Of a DNA stretch of 16,951 bases, positions 1-7,504 are shown in pieces. Source of the DNA: Burkholderiaceae bacterium (lineage in GTDB: Bacteria; Pseudomonadota; Gammaproteobacteria; Burkholderiales; Burkholderiaceae_C). Position numbers and translations under genes: made by a program. The stretch covers positions 1 through 16,951 of the forward strand of contig JALRAA010000009.1 of assembly GCA_023262645.1 (NCBI GenBank). The letters are read 5' to 3'. Position 1 is the first letter of the stretch, and each line of letters opens with the position of its first letter. The notes under the pieces were generated by a model. It was not told the DNA's origin. It ran no database searches and was given only the letters and a program-made list of their open reading frames with translations.

Positions 1-1
1 A

Positions 2-607
2 AAGCCGATCTTGGCAGAGCAATACGAATTGGGAATTCGTGGGGGAAGCAGCGATTACAAATATGATTTGGTGGCCTATCAACTCACCAAATCCAATGAT
101 CTATTGAGTTTGAAAGACAGTACTGGCTATGCCGTACAAACCAACAATGGGATCACCAGGCACCGAGGCATAGAACTGGGTTTTGAAAAAAAGATGAATG
201 CACAATTTGGCATTCAGTTTGCCACCTCCTTTGCCGAGCACAAATATATAAATTGGGTCACAGCCACGACCAATTATTCCGGGAAAACCATCGAGCAGGC
301 ACCCAGCAAACTGTCCAACATACGACTGAATTGGACACCGTCTGATGTGTCGACCATTCAATTGGAGAGAGTGTATGTGGGACCGTACAAATTGGATCAA
401 GGAAACGCATATGGAGATTACGCTGGCCATCAATTGTTCAATTTAAGGGTTGGATATGCCTATTCAAAAGATGTGGCGATGAATTTGAAACTGATGAATC
501 TGAAAAATGTCCGGTGGGCAGACAGCGCCTCTAGCAGCTCAAGTGGTGCTTTGTATTCGCCCGGCATGCCTTTCACGGCTTACGCAGGAGTAGAGTGCAA
601 ATGGTAA
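2..607 (+). CDS. TonB-dependent outer-membrane receptor, C-terminal part (5' truncated by window edge)
   Basis: The frame is open from the first bases of the window, so this is the last ~200 residues of a larger protein (such receptors usually have 650-800 residues). The visible part begins with KPILAEQYELGIRGG, matching the 'KPE..xNYELGxRG' segment of TonB-dependent receptor barrels. It continues with alternating amphipathic strands, 'RHRGIELGFE' (the usual 'xxGxExE' strand), 'QAPSKLSNIRLNWTP' (a PxxxxNxxxxY-like strand) and ends in an aromatic residue (VECKW), as expected for recognition by the Bam machinery. The plug and TonB box are outside the window, so the ligand cannot be read. The stop codon overlaps the next gene's ATG, implying co-transcription with the PepSY protein. 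The DNA is more AT-rich than the genes after 2.1 kb. Family call is firm; substrate (iron siderophore, haem or copper) is open. Confidence 0.85.
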   Translation, partial: KPILAEQYELGIRGGSSDYKYDLVAYQLTKSNDLLSLKDSTGYAVQTNNGITRHRGIELGFEKKMNAQFGIQFATSFAEHKYINWVTATTNYSGKTIEQAPSKLSNIRLNWTPSDVSTIQLERVYVGPYKLDQGNAYGDYAGHQLFNLRVGYAYSKDVAMNLKLMNLKNVRWADSASSSSSGALYSPGMPFTAYAGVECKW

Positions 608-1956
608 ATTTTTCACGCAATCAACTGATTTGGCGCATTCATTTTTGGGCGGCACTTCTCGCCACACCATTTGTATTGATGGCGGTGTTGACCGGTTTGT
701 TGTATGTGTTCAACCCTCAAATTGAAAAATTTTTGTATGGTGAGCTGGAGCACGTATCGATTGAATCAGCATATGCTTCTCTAGATCAAGCAGTAGATGT
801 TGCAAAAACGCAAGTACCGCCTGATTGGCGTTTGTATGCGATTTCGCCTTCTAGTTTGTCTGGTGAATCGCATCAAGTGGTGTTTGTTCCACCCAAACCT
901 TCTCAAAAAAATGAAGAGTCTCGCCATGGTGGACATGCCATGCATTCACAAACCAATATGGAATCACCGCAACCGTTTTTGCGGTCATTGTTCGGTTTTC
1001 CCAAGAATTCAAAAATTGTTTATGTCAATCCCTACAACTTACAAATCCTCGGTGTCATTGAGCAACAGCAACGATTCTCATACTGGTCAAAAAAACTGCA
1101 TTCCACTTTATTACAGAGCGATGCTTGGCGTTGGCTGATTGAATGGGGCGCAACGTGGCTGTGGATCATGTTGATCACAGGCGTGGTGTTGGCTTGGCCT
1201 CAGAGGGTCAGGGATTTACGCCCTGACAAATCCTGGTCTGGGCGAGTGGCCTGGAGGAAATGGCATGCCCTGTTAGGTTTAACGTTTTCCTTGTTGAGCT
1301 TGGCCATCATCACCACAGGTTTGACTTGGAGTCAATACACTGGTCAGCAGATTCGGTATCTTCGGGATGCAGCAGGTCAAGCGCCACCGCAGGTTCCATC
1401 CTCCTTTCAATCGGTGATGAATTTGGAAAACTCACCCTTGCCTGTACATGCGGTATGGCAGGCTATCAGTTCAAAGGTGGGTGATGTTAGATTTCAATTG
1501 ATACCTCCGAATGGAAAATTGGGTGTATGGCGTGCAGCCCATGTGGAGAGGGCTGATCCTTTCAAACGTTTTGATTTACTAATCGACGCTTATTCCGGTG
1601 AGATTTTGTTCTTTAGCACCTGGAAAGATCAAACGCTTTTTGGCCAAGCAACTGCTATCGGAATTCCCTTTCACAGAGGAGATTTGGGCTGGTGGAATCA
1701 AGCACTGTTGGTTTTGTTTGGCCTTGGCATGCTTTTTTCTGTCATCTCGGGTTGGATGATGGTCTTCAAAAGATATCGAAGAGCCCTTGGTTTGATGCCT
1801 CAGGCTGATTGGGGTTCTTGGCGACAGTTGCCAATTCCATTGATCGCCACGGGATTGGTGATGTTGTGGTTGATGCCCTTGATGATTTACGGCGTGGCGA
1901 TCATTTTGGTGATTGAAATCATGGCCATCTATTTGCGTTCGAGATCATTGAGTTAA
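601..1956 (+). CDS. PepSY-associated transmembrane protein (iron/metal-uptake associated inner-membrane protein)
   Basis: A 451-residue membrane protein of the PepSY_TM (PiuB-like) type. Hydrophobic segments lie at about residues 14-36, 180-199, 222-243, 367-388 and 410-440, with two large periplasmic domains between them. Histidines at or near the membrane edges (H14, H168, H222, H358) fit the idea that some members bind haem or act as ferric reductases, but that is not proven here. 'DLLIDAYSGEIL' near residue 325 is a typical PepSY strand ('vDpytGeil'). I chose ATG 601 because AGGAG (586-590) lies 10 nt upstream; a GTG six bases earlier would sit too close. The start overlaps the receptor's stop (ATGGTAA), so the two are probably translationally coupled and work on the same ligand. 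An unusual His/Met-rich stretch (residues 109-120) lies in the first periplasmic domain. Confidence 0.8.
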   Translation: MVNFSRNQLIWRIHFWAALLATPFVLMAVLTGLLYVFNPQIEKFLYGELEHVSIESAYASLDQAVDVAKTQVPPDWRLYAISPSSLSGESHQVVFVPPKPSQKNEESRHGGHAMHSQTNMESPQPFLRSLFGFPKNSKIVYVNPYNLQILGVIEQQQRFSYWSKKLHSTLLQSDAWRWLIEWGATWLWIMLITGVVLAWPQRVRDLRPDKSWSGRVAWRKWHALLGLTFSLLSLAIITTGLTWSQYTGQQIRYLRDAAGQAPPQVPSSFQSVMNLENSPLPVHAVWQAISSKVGDVRFQLIPPNGKLGVWRAAHVERADPFKRFDLLIDAYSGEILFFSTWKDQTLFGQATAIGIPFHRGDLGWWNQALLVLFGLGMLFSVISGWMMVFKRYRRALGLMPQADWGSWRQLPIPLIATGLVMLWLMPLMIYGVAIILVIEIMAIYLRSRSLS

Positions 1957-2046
1957 ATGCTGGTTCAGCCCATTCAAACCATTTGATCTCTGTGGCTGGT
2001 TATGATGTGTTGAATTAATTTATGAGCTTTATACAAGGAGCCGAAT
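1957..2046 (+). promoter_or_regulatory. Intergenic leader with possible promoter of the RraA-liv operon
   Basis: This 90-bp spacer separates the PepSY gene from the RraA-like gene. It holds TGGTTATGAT at 1997-2006, whose TATGAT could be a -10 element about 40 nt before the start codon. The same 10-mer appears at a similar distance before the globin-like gene (8745-8754). No good -35 hexamer is seen at normal spacing. AAGGAG at 2035-2040 is the ribosome-binding site for 2047. No terminator hairpin was found, so readthrough from the PepSY gene is possible. Confidence 0.3.
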
Positions 2047-2772
2047 ATGCGTCGATCTCTTCACTTGGTTTTGTTCATTTTGTATTTGTTATCAGGTCAA
2101 CCGTCATGGTCCATGACCGAAGAACAAATCATTGCAGCCTTGTCATTGCCTGAAAACAGCACGGGCAATATTGCCGATGCGATTGAAGAGGCCACCGGTG
2201 CTCGCGGTTGGATGTCTGCCGACATGAAACCGATTTTCGATTCGCGCGTGGTGGGCCGCGCTGCCACCGCAGTGTTGCGCCCTGTGTTGAAGAACGACAA
2301 CCGCAAGTACCCGAACTTGGCTTTGGAATTGCTTGACCAAGCGCCTGCCGGTTCTGTCTTGGTGTATGTGATGCAAGACGGCATCGATATCGCTGCCATG
2401 GGTAACCTCATGGGCACCACGGCCAAGGTGCGCGGTTTGGCGGGCGCGGTGATTGACGGCGCTGTGCGCGATGTGGCTGAATTACGCCGCATTGGTTTTC
2501 CTGTGTGGTCTCGGCGCATTACCCCTGCCACCTCGGTGGGTCGCATGGTGGGTGTTGAACAACAAGTGCCTGTGAAATGTGGCGATATATGGGTCAACCC
2601 CGGTGACTACATCGTCGGCGACACCGACGGTGTGGTGGTGGTGCCCATGGCGGCCGCAGAACGCGTCGTGGAACTGCTCAAGCAATACGACGACAAAGAA
2701 TCCAAAATGATTCCGATCATTGAGAAGGAAAAATCCATGCTCAAAGCTTTGGAAATCTATAACCGCTATTGA
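2047..2772 (+). CDS. RraA-like aldolase/decarboxylase family protein with predicted signal peptide
   Basis: A 241-residue protein of the RraA / HMG-CHA aldolase-like family. Members either bind RNase E or, with a divalent metal, cleave 4-hydroxy-4-methyl-2-oxoglutarate-type substrates and decarboxylate oxaloacetate. The family core is clear: GNLMGTTAKVRG at 119-130 and GAVIDGAVRD at 133-142, where R141 and D142 correspond to the substrate- and Mg-binding pair, so it looks catalytically competent. The first 22 residues are unusual: MRR, then a hydrophobic run (LHLVLFILYLL), then SGQPSWS just before the normal family start (MTEEQ). This reads as a signal peptide. The start at 2047 is favoured by AAGGAG six bases upstream; the internal ATG at 2113 has no ribosome-binding site. 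It heads the importer operon, suggesting it acts on the imported compound or a precursor. Substrate unknown. Confidence 0.78.
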   Translation: MRRSLHLVLFILYLLSGQPSWSMTEEQIIAALSLPENSTGNIADAIEEATGARGWMSADMKPIFDSRVVGRAATAVLRPVLKNDNRKYPNLALELLDQAPAGSVLVYVMQDGIDIAAMGNLMGTTAKVRGLAGAVIDGAVRDVAELRRIGFPVWSRRITPATSVGRMVGVEQQVPVKCGDIWVNPGDYIVGDTDGVVVVPMAAAERVVELLKQYDDKESKMIPIIEKEKSMLKALEIYNRY

Positions 2773-2882
2773 CGTCGGCGGCGGGCAACAGCGCCATAAA
2801 GCGAGGGTTAACCATAGGTGGTTGGCCCATTGTCAGGCGCGAAGATACTTTGTTGCTGATATGTCGTGAATGGGCGCTGAAG

Positions 2883-3662
2883 ATGGTCGACGAAGTCATC
2901 CTGGAAACACACCAACTGGTCAAAGAGTTCAAGGGATTTGTGGCTGTCAATGCGGTTGATTTGAAAATTCGCCGGGGCGAAATTCATGCGTTGATCGGCC
3001 CCAATGGCGCGGGCAAGACCACGTTCTTCAATCTGCTGACCAAATTTCTCATTCCGACCAGCGGCCGCGTGTTGTTCAACGGGCACGACATCACCCATGA
3101 AAAACCCGCGCAAGTGGCCCGACGCGGCATCGTGCGCTCGTTTCAAATTTCAGCCACCTTTCCCCACTTGACCGTGCTTGAAAATGTCCGCATTGCTTTG
3201 CAACGTGCACAGGGTTCTTCTTTCGATTTTTGGCGTTCGGCATCGCGGTTGCATTTGCTCAATGACAAAGCCATGGATTTGCTGTCACAAGTGGATTTGT
3301 CCGAATTCGCGCAAGTGCAAGCGGTTGAGTTGGCTTATGGCAGAAAACGCGCTTTAGAAATCGCCACTACTTTAGCCACTGAGCCCGAACTCATGCTGTT
3401 GGATGAACCCACACAAGGCATGGGCCATGAAGACGTAGACAAAGTGACACAGCTGATCAAAAAGGTCAGCGCCAACCGCACAGTGCTGATGGTCGAACAC
3501 AACATGGGCGTGGTCTCGCAAATTGCAGACACGATCAGCGTGTTGCAACGCGGTCAAATCATTGCCGAAGGTCCTTATCAGACGGTGTCTGCCAACCCGC
3601 AAGTGTTGGAAGCCTATATGGGCAGCACCGAGCACGCATTGGATGCTTTGCATGGCCACTGA
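2883..3662 (+). CDS. livG: Liv-type ABC transporter ATP-binding protein (LivG-like)
   Basis: A 259-residue ATPase, one of the two nucleotide-binding subunits of a branched-chain amino acid/amide-type (HAAT) importer. Walker A is GPNGAGKT at 39-46, the Q-loop Gln is Q88, the signature is LAYGR at 150-154 (LivG proteins normally have a degenerate LSYGxxR here), Walker B is LMLLDEP at 170-176 and the switch His is H206. Length is normal for LivG. The frame is open back to 2769, but the family N-terminus ('xILExxxLxKEFKGFxAV') begins right after ATG 2883, so I take that start; its ribosome-binding site is weak. The 110 nt between the RraA-like stop and this start show nothing else convincing. The 3' end overlaps livF by 11 nt. 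Substrate cannot be read from this subunit. Confidence 0.92.
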   Translation: MVDEVILETHQLVKEFKGFVAVNAVDLKIRRGEIHALIGPNGAGKTTFFNLLTKFLIPTSGRVLFNGHDITHEKPAQVARRGIVRSFQISATFPHLTVLENVRIALQRAQGSSFDFWRSASRLHLLNDKAMDLLSQVDLSEFAQVQAVELAYGRKRALEIATTLATEPELMLLDEPTQGMGHEDVDKVTQLIKKVSANRTVLMVEHNMGVVSQIADTISVLQRGQIIAEGPYQTVSANPQVLEAYMGSTEHALDALHGH

Positions 3663-4377
3663 AAATGCTCAGGCGCAGGTTCCCTTTTTGCGCTTGCAAG
3701 GGGTGAATGCGTACTACGGTGAATCGCACATATTGCACGGTGTCGATTTGGTGGTGAACCAAGGCGAGTTGGTCACCTTGCTCGGTCGCAATGGCGCGGG
3801 CAGAACCACCACCATCAAATCTGTTTTGGGATTGGTGGGACAGCGCAGCGGTTCAATACAAGTGTTGGGGCACGAAACCGTGGGTTGGTCGACCCACCAA
3901 ATTGCACGTTTGGGTGTCGGCTATTGCCCGGAAGAGCGCGGCATATTTGCCAGCCTCAGTTGTGAGGAAAACCTGTTGTTGCCGCCGGTGATCGCGCCCG
4001 GTGCCATGACCTTGGATGAAATCTACAGTCTGTTTCCCAATTTGTACGAACGGCGAAACAGTCCCGGCTCACGACTGTCGGGCGGCGAACAGCAAATGCT
4101 GGCCATTGCGCGTATTTTGCGAACGGGTGCCCGCTTGTTGTTGTTGGATGAAATTTCCGAAGGCTTGGCACCGGTGATCGTGCAAGCGTTGTCGCGCATG
4201 ATCCAAACCTTGCGCGAGCGCCAATTCACCATCGTCATGATTGAACAAAATTTTCGTTTCGCCAGTGGCTTGTCAGACAGGTTCTATGTGATGGAGCATG
4301 GGCAAGTGGTGCAAGGGTTTGCCGCACATGAACTGGACAGCCGCACGGACATGCTCAAGCAGTACTTGGGTATTTGA
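3652..4377 (+). CDS. livF: Liv-type ABC transporter ATP-binding protein (LivF-like), Walker A Lys replaced by Arg
   Basis: A 241-residue second ATPase of the importer. Signature LSGGE is at 142-146 and Walker B LLLLDE at 162-167; the switch residue is Gln in IEQN (197-200), which is normal for LivF. Walker A reads GRNGAGRTT (45-53): the invariant Lys is Arg at residue 51, in the codon AGA. The rest of the protein is intact, including the conserved GYCPEERGIFASLSCEEN stretch (90-107), so this is not a decayed gene. I believe Arg here also occurs in other Burkholderiales LivF proteins, but could not check. ATG 3652 gives the normal LivF N-terminus and overlaps the end of livG, which suggests coupled translation; the frame is open further upstream only as a shadow of livG. 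Confidence 0.92.
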   Translation: MATENAQAQVPFLRLQGVNAYYGESHILHGVDLVVNQGELVTLLGRNGAGRTTTIKSVLGLVGQRSGSIQVLGHETVGWSTHQIARLGVGYCPEERGIFASLSCEENLLLPPVIAPGAMTLDEIYSLFPNLYERRNSPGSRLSGGEQQMLAIARILRTGARLLLLDEISEGLAPVIVQALSRMIQTLRERQFTIVMIEQNFRFASGLSDRFYVMEHGQVVQGFAAHELDSRTDMLKQYLGI

Positions 4378-4398
4378 TTTTTAAGCGAGGGAATCACC

Positions 4399-5613
4399 AT
4401 GAAATTTTCTTTGAGAACACTGTTGGCAGTCATGCTGACCACCGCAGGTTGGCAAGCACACGCCCAAATCTCTGACGGTATCGTCAAGATCGGCGTGCTC
4501 AACGACATGTCAGGCTTGTATGCAGACATAGGTGGGCCGGGCTCTGTGGTGGCTGCCAAGATGGCTGTTGAAGATTATTTGAAAAGCACCAAGAGCAGCT
4601 TGAAAGTGGAGGTGGTCAGCGCTGACCATCAAAACAAACCAGACATCGGGTCGAATATCGCGAGGCAGTGGTATGACACAAACAAAGTGGACATGATCAT
4701 CGATGTGCCCACTTCCTCGGTCGCATTGGCCATCAGCCAAGTCACGCGCGAAAAAGGAAAAATCCATATCAACACCGGTGCTGCCACAGCAGACTTGACT
4801 GGCAAGGCGTGTTCACCCAATACGGTTCATTGGTTGTATGACACCTGGATGCTTGCCAACGGTACAGGCAAAGCCGTGGTGCAGCACGGTGGCAATAGTT
4901 GGTTCTTTTTAACCGCTGACTATGCCTTTGGACAAGCGCTTGAAAGAGACACCGAAGCTGTTATTTTGAAAAACGGTGGCAAGGTGCTGGGCAAAGTTCG
5001 CCATCCATTGGCCACGCAAGATTTCTCGTCCTTCTTGTTACAAGCACAGGCTTCCAAAGCGAAGGTCATCGGTTTGGCCAATGCAGGCGGTGACACCACC
5101 AACTCCATCAAACAAGCGTATGAATTTGGCATTGTGAAAGGCGGACAAACACTGGCGGGCTTGTTGGTGTTTTTGACGGATATTCATGCGTTGGGTTTAG
5201 AGAAAGCACAAGGCTTGTACTTGACCGAAACGTTTTATTGGGATTTGAACGATCAAACCCGCGCCTGGTCCAAACGGTTTGCGGCGTTGAATGGCGGCAA
5301 ATACCCATCGATGGACCAAGCCGGTGTGTATGCAGGTATCTTGCATTACTTGAAAGCAGTGGATGCTGCGAAAACCGACGATGGCACCAAGGTCACGCAA
5401 AAAATGAAAGACCTGCCCACCGATGATGCGTTGTTTGGCAAAGGCAGTATCCGCAAAGACGGTCGCAAACTGCATCCTGCGTATTTGTTTGAAGTGAAAA
5501 AACCTTCCGAGTCCAAGGGTGCATACGACTACTACAAATTGTTGGCCACCATTCCCGCTGACCAAGCGTTTCGCCCTTTGAGCGAAGGCGATTGTCCGTT
5601 GGTGAAGAACTGA
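4399..5613 (+). CDS. Periplasmic substrate-binding protein of Liv/HAAT-type ABC importer
   Basis: A 404-residue type I periplasmic binding protein (Peripla_BP_6 / LivK-like). The N-terminus has a clear signal peptide (MKFSLRTLLAVMLTTAGWQAHA, cleavage after AHA at 22). The mature protein opens with the family's first strand, IVKIGVLNDMSGLYADIGGPG. There is one Cys in the middle (GKACSPNT) and one near the C-terminus (EGDCPLV), likely forming a disulfide as in related binding proteins. It is longer than LivK of E. coli (about 370) and belongs to the divergent group found near catabolic enzymes, so a carboxylate or aromatic ligand is at least as likely as leucine. GCGAGGGAA lies just upstream of ATG 4399. 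It sits between the ATPase and permease genes, 21 nt after livF and 7 nt before livH. Confidence 0.9.
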   Translation: MKFSLRTLLAVMLTTAGWQAHAQISDGIVKIGVLNDMSGLYADIGGPGSVVAAKMAVEDYLKSTKSSLKVEVVSADHQNKPDIGSNIARQWYDTNKVDMIIDVPTSSVALAISQVTREKGKIHINTGAATADLTGKACSPNTVHWLYDTWMLANGTGKAVVQHGGNSWFFLTADYAFGQALERDTEAVILKNGGKVLGKVRHPLATQDFSSFLLQAQASKAKVIGLANAGGDTTNSIKQAYEFGIVKGGQTLAGLLVFLTDIHALGLEKAQGLYLTETFYWDLNDQTRAWSKRFAALNGGKYPSMDQAGVYAGILHYLKAVDAAKTDDGTKVTQKMKDLPTDDALFGKGSIRKDGRKLHPAYLFEVKKPSESKGAYDYYKLLATIPADQAFRPLSEGDCPLVKN

Positions 5614-5620
5614 TCATCAC

Positions 5621-6505
5621 ATGGAATTGTTCGGCATCCCATCGCAGGCTTTGTTTGGTCAACTGTTGATCGGCTTGATCAACGGCTCTTTCTACGCCTT
5701 GTTGTCGCTGGGATTGGCCGTGATTTTCGGGTTGCTCAACATCATCAACTTCACCCACGGCGCGCAATACATGATGGGTGCGTTCGTGGCGTATTTGTCG
5801 CTGCAATGGTTGGGTTTGAATTACTGGGTGGCGTTGGTGGTGTCGCCTTTGGTGGTTGGGGCCACAGGCGCGTTGATTGAAAGAACCATGTTGGTGCGCT
5901 TGTACAAGTTGGACCATTTGTATGGTTTGCTGCTGACCTTTGGCTTGGCGCTGGTCATACAAGGTTTGTTTCGCAATGTGTATGGCGCGTCTGGTATGCC
6001 CTATGCCGTCCCAGACATATTCATGGGCGCGGTGGACTTGGGCTTTATGTTTTTGCCGAAATACAGAGCATGGGTGATCGTAGCTTCTGTGTTGATATGT
6101 GTGAGCACTTGGTTTGTCATTGAACGCACCAAGCTGGGCGCTTACTTGCGCGCAGCGACGGAAAACCCGTCTTTGGTGCAAGCGTTTGGCATCAATGTGC
6201 CGCGCATGATCACATTGACCTATGCCTTTGGCGTGGGCTTGGCGGCGATTGCGGGTGTCATGGCTGCACCCATTTACCAAGTCAGTCCCATGATGGGCGC
6301 TGACATCATCATTGTGGTGTTTGCGGTGGTGGTGATCGGTGGCATGGGGTCGATCATGGGTGCCATCTTGTCGGGGTTTGGTTTGGGTCTGATCGAAGGC
6401 TTGACCAAAGTGGTCTATCCCGAGGCTTCGAACACGGTCATTTTTGTCATCATGGCGCTGGTGTTGTTGATCAAACCCGCTGGACTGTTTGGAACAGAAA
6501 AATAA
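5621..6505 (+). CDS. livH: Liv-type ABC transporter permease (LivH-like)
   Basis: A 294-residue polytopic inner-membrane protein, the first permease of the importer. The N-terminal signature NGSFYALLSLGLAVIFGLLN followed by IINFTHGAQYMMGAF is the hallmark of LivH. ATENPSLVQAFGINV in the middle is the cytoplasmic loop that docks on the ATPase subunit. The C-terminal half has GGMGSIMGAILSG, also family-typical. Length matches LivH (about 290-308). It begins 7 nt after the binding-protein stop and ends 4 nt before the chosen livM start. Pairs with LivM to form the membrane channel. Confidence 0.93.
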   Translation: MELFGIPSQALFGQLLIGLINGSFYALLSLGLAVIFGLLNIINFTHGAQYMMGAFVAYLSLQWLGLNYWVALVVSPLVVGATGALIERTMLVRLYKLDHLYGLLLTFGLALVIQGLFRNVYGASGMPYAVPDIFMGAVDLGFMFLPKYRAWVIVASVLICVSTWFVIERTKLGAYLRAATENPSLVQAFGINVPRMITLTYAFGVGLAAIAGVMAAPIYQVSPMMGADIIIVVFAVVVIGGMGSIMGAILSGFGLGLIEGLTKVVYPEASNTVIFVIMALVLLIKPAGLFGTEK

Positions 6506-6509
6506 GACC

Positions 6510-7460
6510 ATGAAAAACATTTCCATCCACAGCCAAGACATGCGTCACCAATGGGTGGCGTTGGGGTTGATGTTCGCCTTTTTTGCGATCGCCCCTTATT
6601 TTGTGTACCCGGTTTTTTTGATGAAAGTCATGTGCTTTGCTTTATTTGCATGTGCTTTTAATTTGTTGTTGGGGTTTGGTGGTTTGCTGTCTTTCGGCCA
6701 TGCCATGTTTTTTGGCACCGCTGGCTATGCCGCAGCACATGCCGCCAAGGTCTGGGGTTGGACACCTGAGTTGTGCGTGTTGTTTGCCACGATGTGCGCC
6801 ACGGTTTTGGCTGGGTTGGTGGGTTGGCTGGCCATCCGTCGACAGGGCATTTACTTTGCCATGATCACTTTGGCGTTGTCGCAAATGGTCTTTTTTGTGT
6901 ACCTGCAAATGCCATTCACTGGCGGCGAAGACGGCATACAAGGCGTGCCGCGCGGCATGTTGTTCGGCCTCATAGATTTGAGCCAACCCGCCAGCATGTA
7001 TGTGTTTGTCATGGCTGTGTTTTTTGCGGGCTTTGGATTGGTGTGGCGGATTGTGCATTCACCTTTTGGGCAAGTGCTCAAGGCGATTCGCGAAAACGAG
7101 CAACGCGCTTTGTCTTTGGGTTATGACACCGACAAATTCAAATGGATGGCATTCGTGTTGTCTGGTCTGGTGGCTGGTATGGCGGGCGGCGCCAAAGCCT
7201 TGGTGTTTCAATTGGCCTCATTGACAGATGTGCACTGGACCATGTCTGGCGAAGTGGTGCTGATGACCTTGGTCGGTGGTCTGGGCACGATGTTTGGTCC
7301 CGTGGTCGGTGCTGCTGTCATTGTCAGCATGCAAAACTATTTGGCGCAATTGGGCTCTTGGGTGACGGTGGTTCAAGGTCTCGTGTTTGTGGTGTGTGTG
7401 ATGCTGTTTCGCAAAGGCATCATCGGTGAGATTGCCAGCAAACTTCGTCGAGCGTTGTAG
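6510..7460 (+). CDS. livM: Liv-type ABC transporter permease (LivM-like)
   Basis: A 316-residue second permease. It shows LLLGFGGLLSFGHAMFFGTA near residue 50 and the docking loop AIRENEQRALSLGYDTDKFK in the second half, both diagnostic of LivM. GGLGTMFGPVVGAA matches the C-terminal permease motif. The frame extends upstream to a TTG at 6489 inside livH, but ATG 6510, directly after the livH stop, is the likely start; ribosome-binding signal is weak, as expected for coupled translation. Shorter than E. coli LivM (425) because it lacks the extra N-terminal helices, which is usual in beta-proteobacteria. Confidence 0.92.
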   Translation: MKNISIHSQDMRHQWVALGLMFAFFAIAPYFVYPVFLMKVMCFALFACAFNLLLGFGGLLSFGHAMFFGTAGYAAAHAAKVWGWTPELCVLFATMCATVLAGLVGWLAIRRQGIYFAMITLALSQMVFFVYLQMPFTGGEDGIQGVPRGMLFGLIDLSQPASMYVFVMAVFFAGFGLVWRIVHSPFGQVLKAIRENEQRALSLGYDTDKFKWMAFVLSGLVAGMAGGAKALVFQLASLTDVHWTMSGEVVLMTLVGGLGTMFGPVVGAAVIVSMQNYLAQLGSWVTVVQGLVFVVCVMLFRKGIIGEIASKLRRAL

Positions 7461-7504
7461 CAAATACCCGAACATCTTCTGGCAGGTATTGAAGGGGAGA
7501 GCGC

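Noticed and set aside
2769..2882. N-terminal extension of LivG from an upstream TTG
   Set aside because: The extra 38 residues match nothing in the family and start inside the RraA-like stop region; ATG 2883 gives the normal LivG start.
5393..6541. A 382-codon open frame on the minus strand antisense to the binding-protein 3' end and livH
   Set aside because: Its product is a His/Gln/Arg-rich string with no family features, the usual shadow of a membrane-protein gene on the other strand, and livH is certain.
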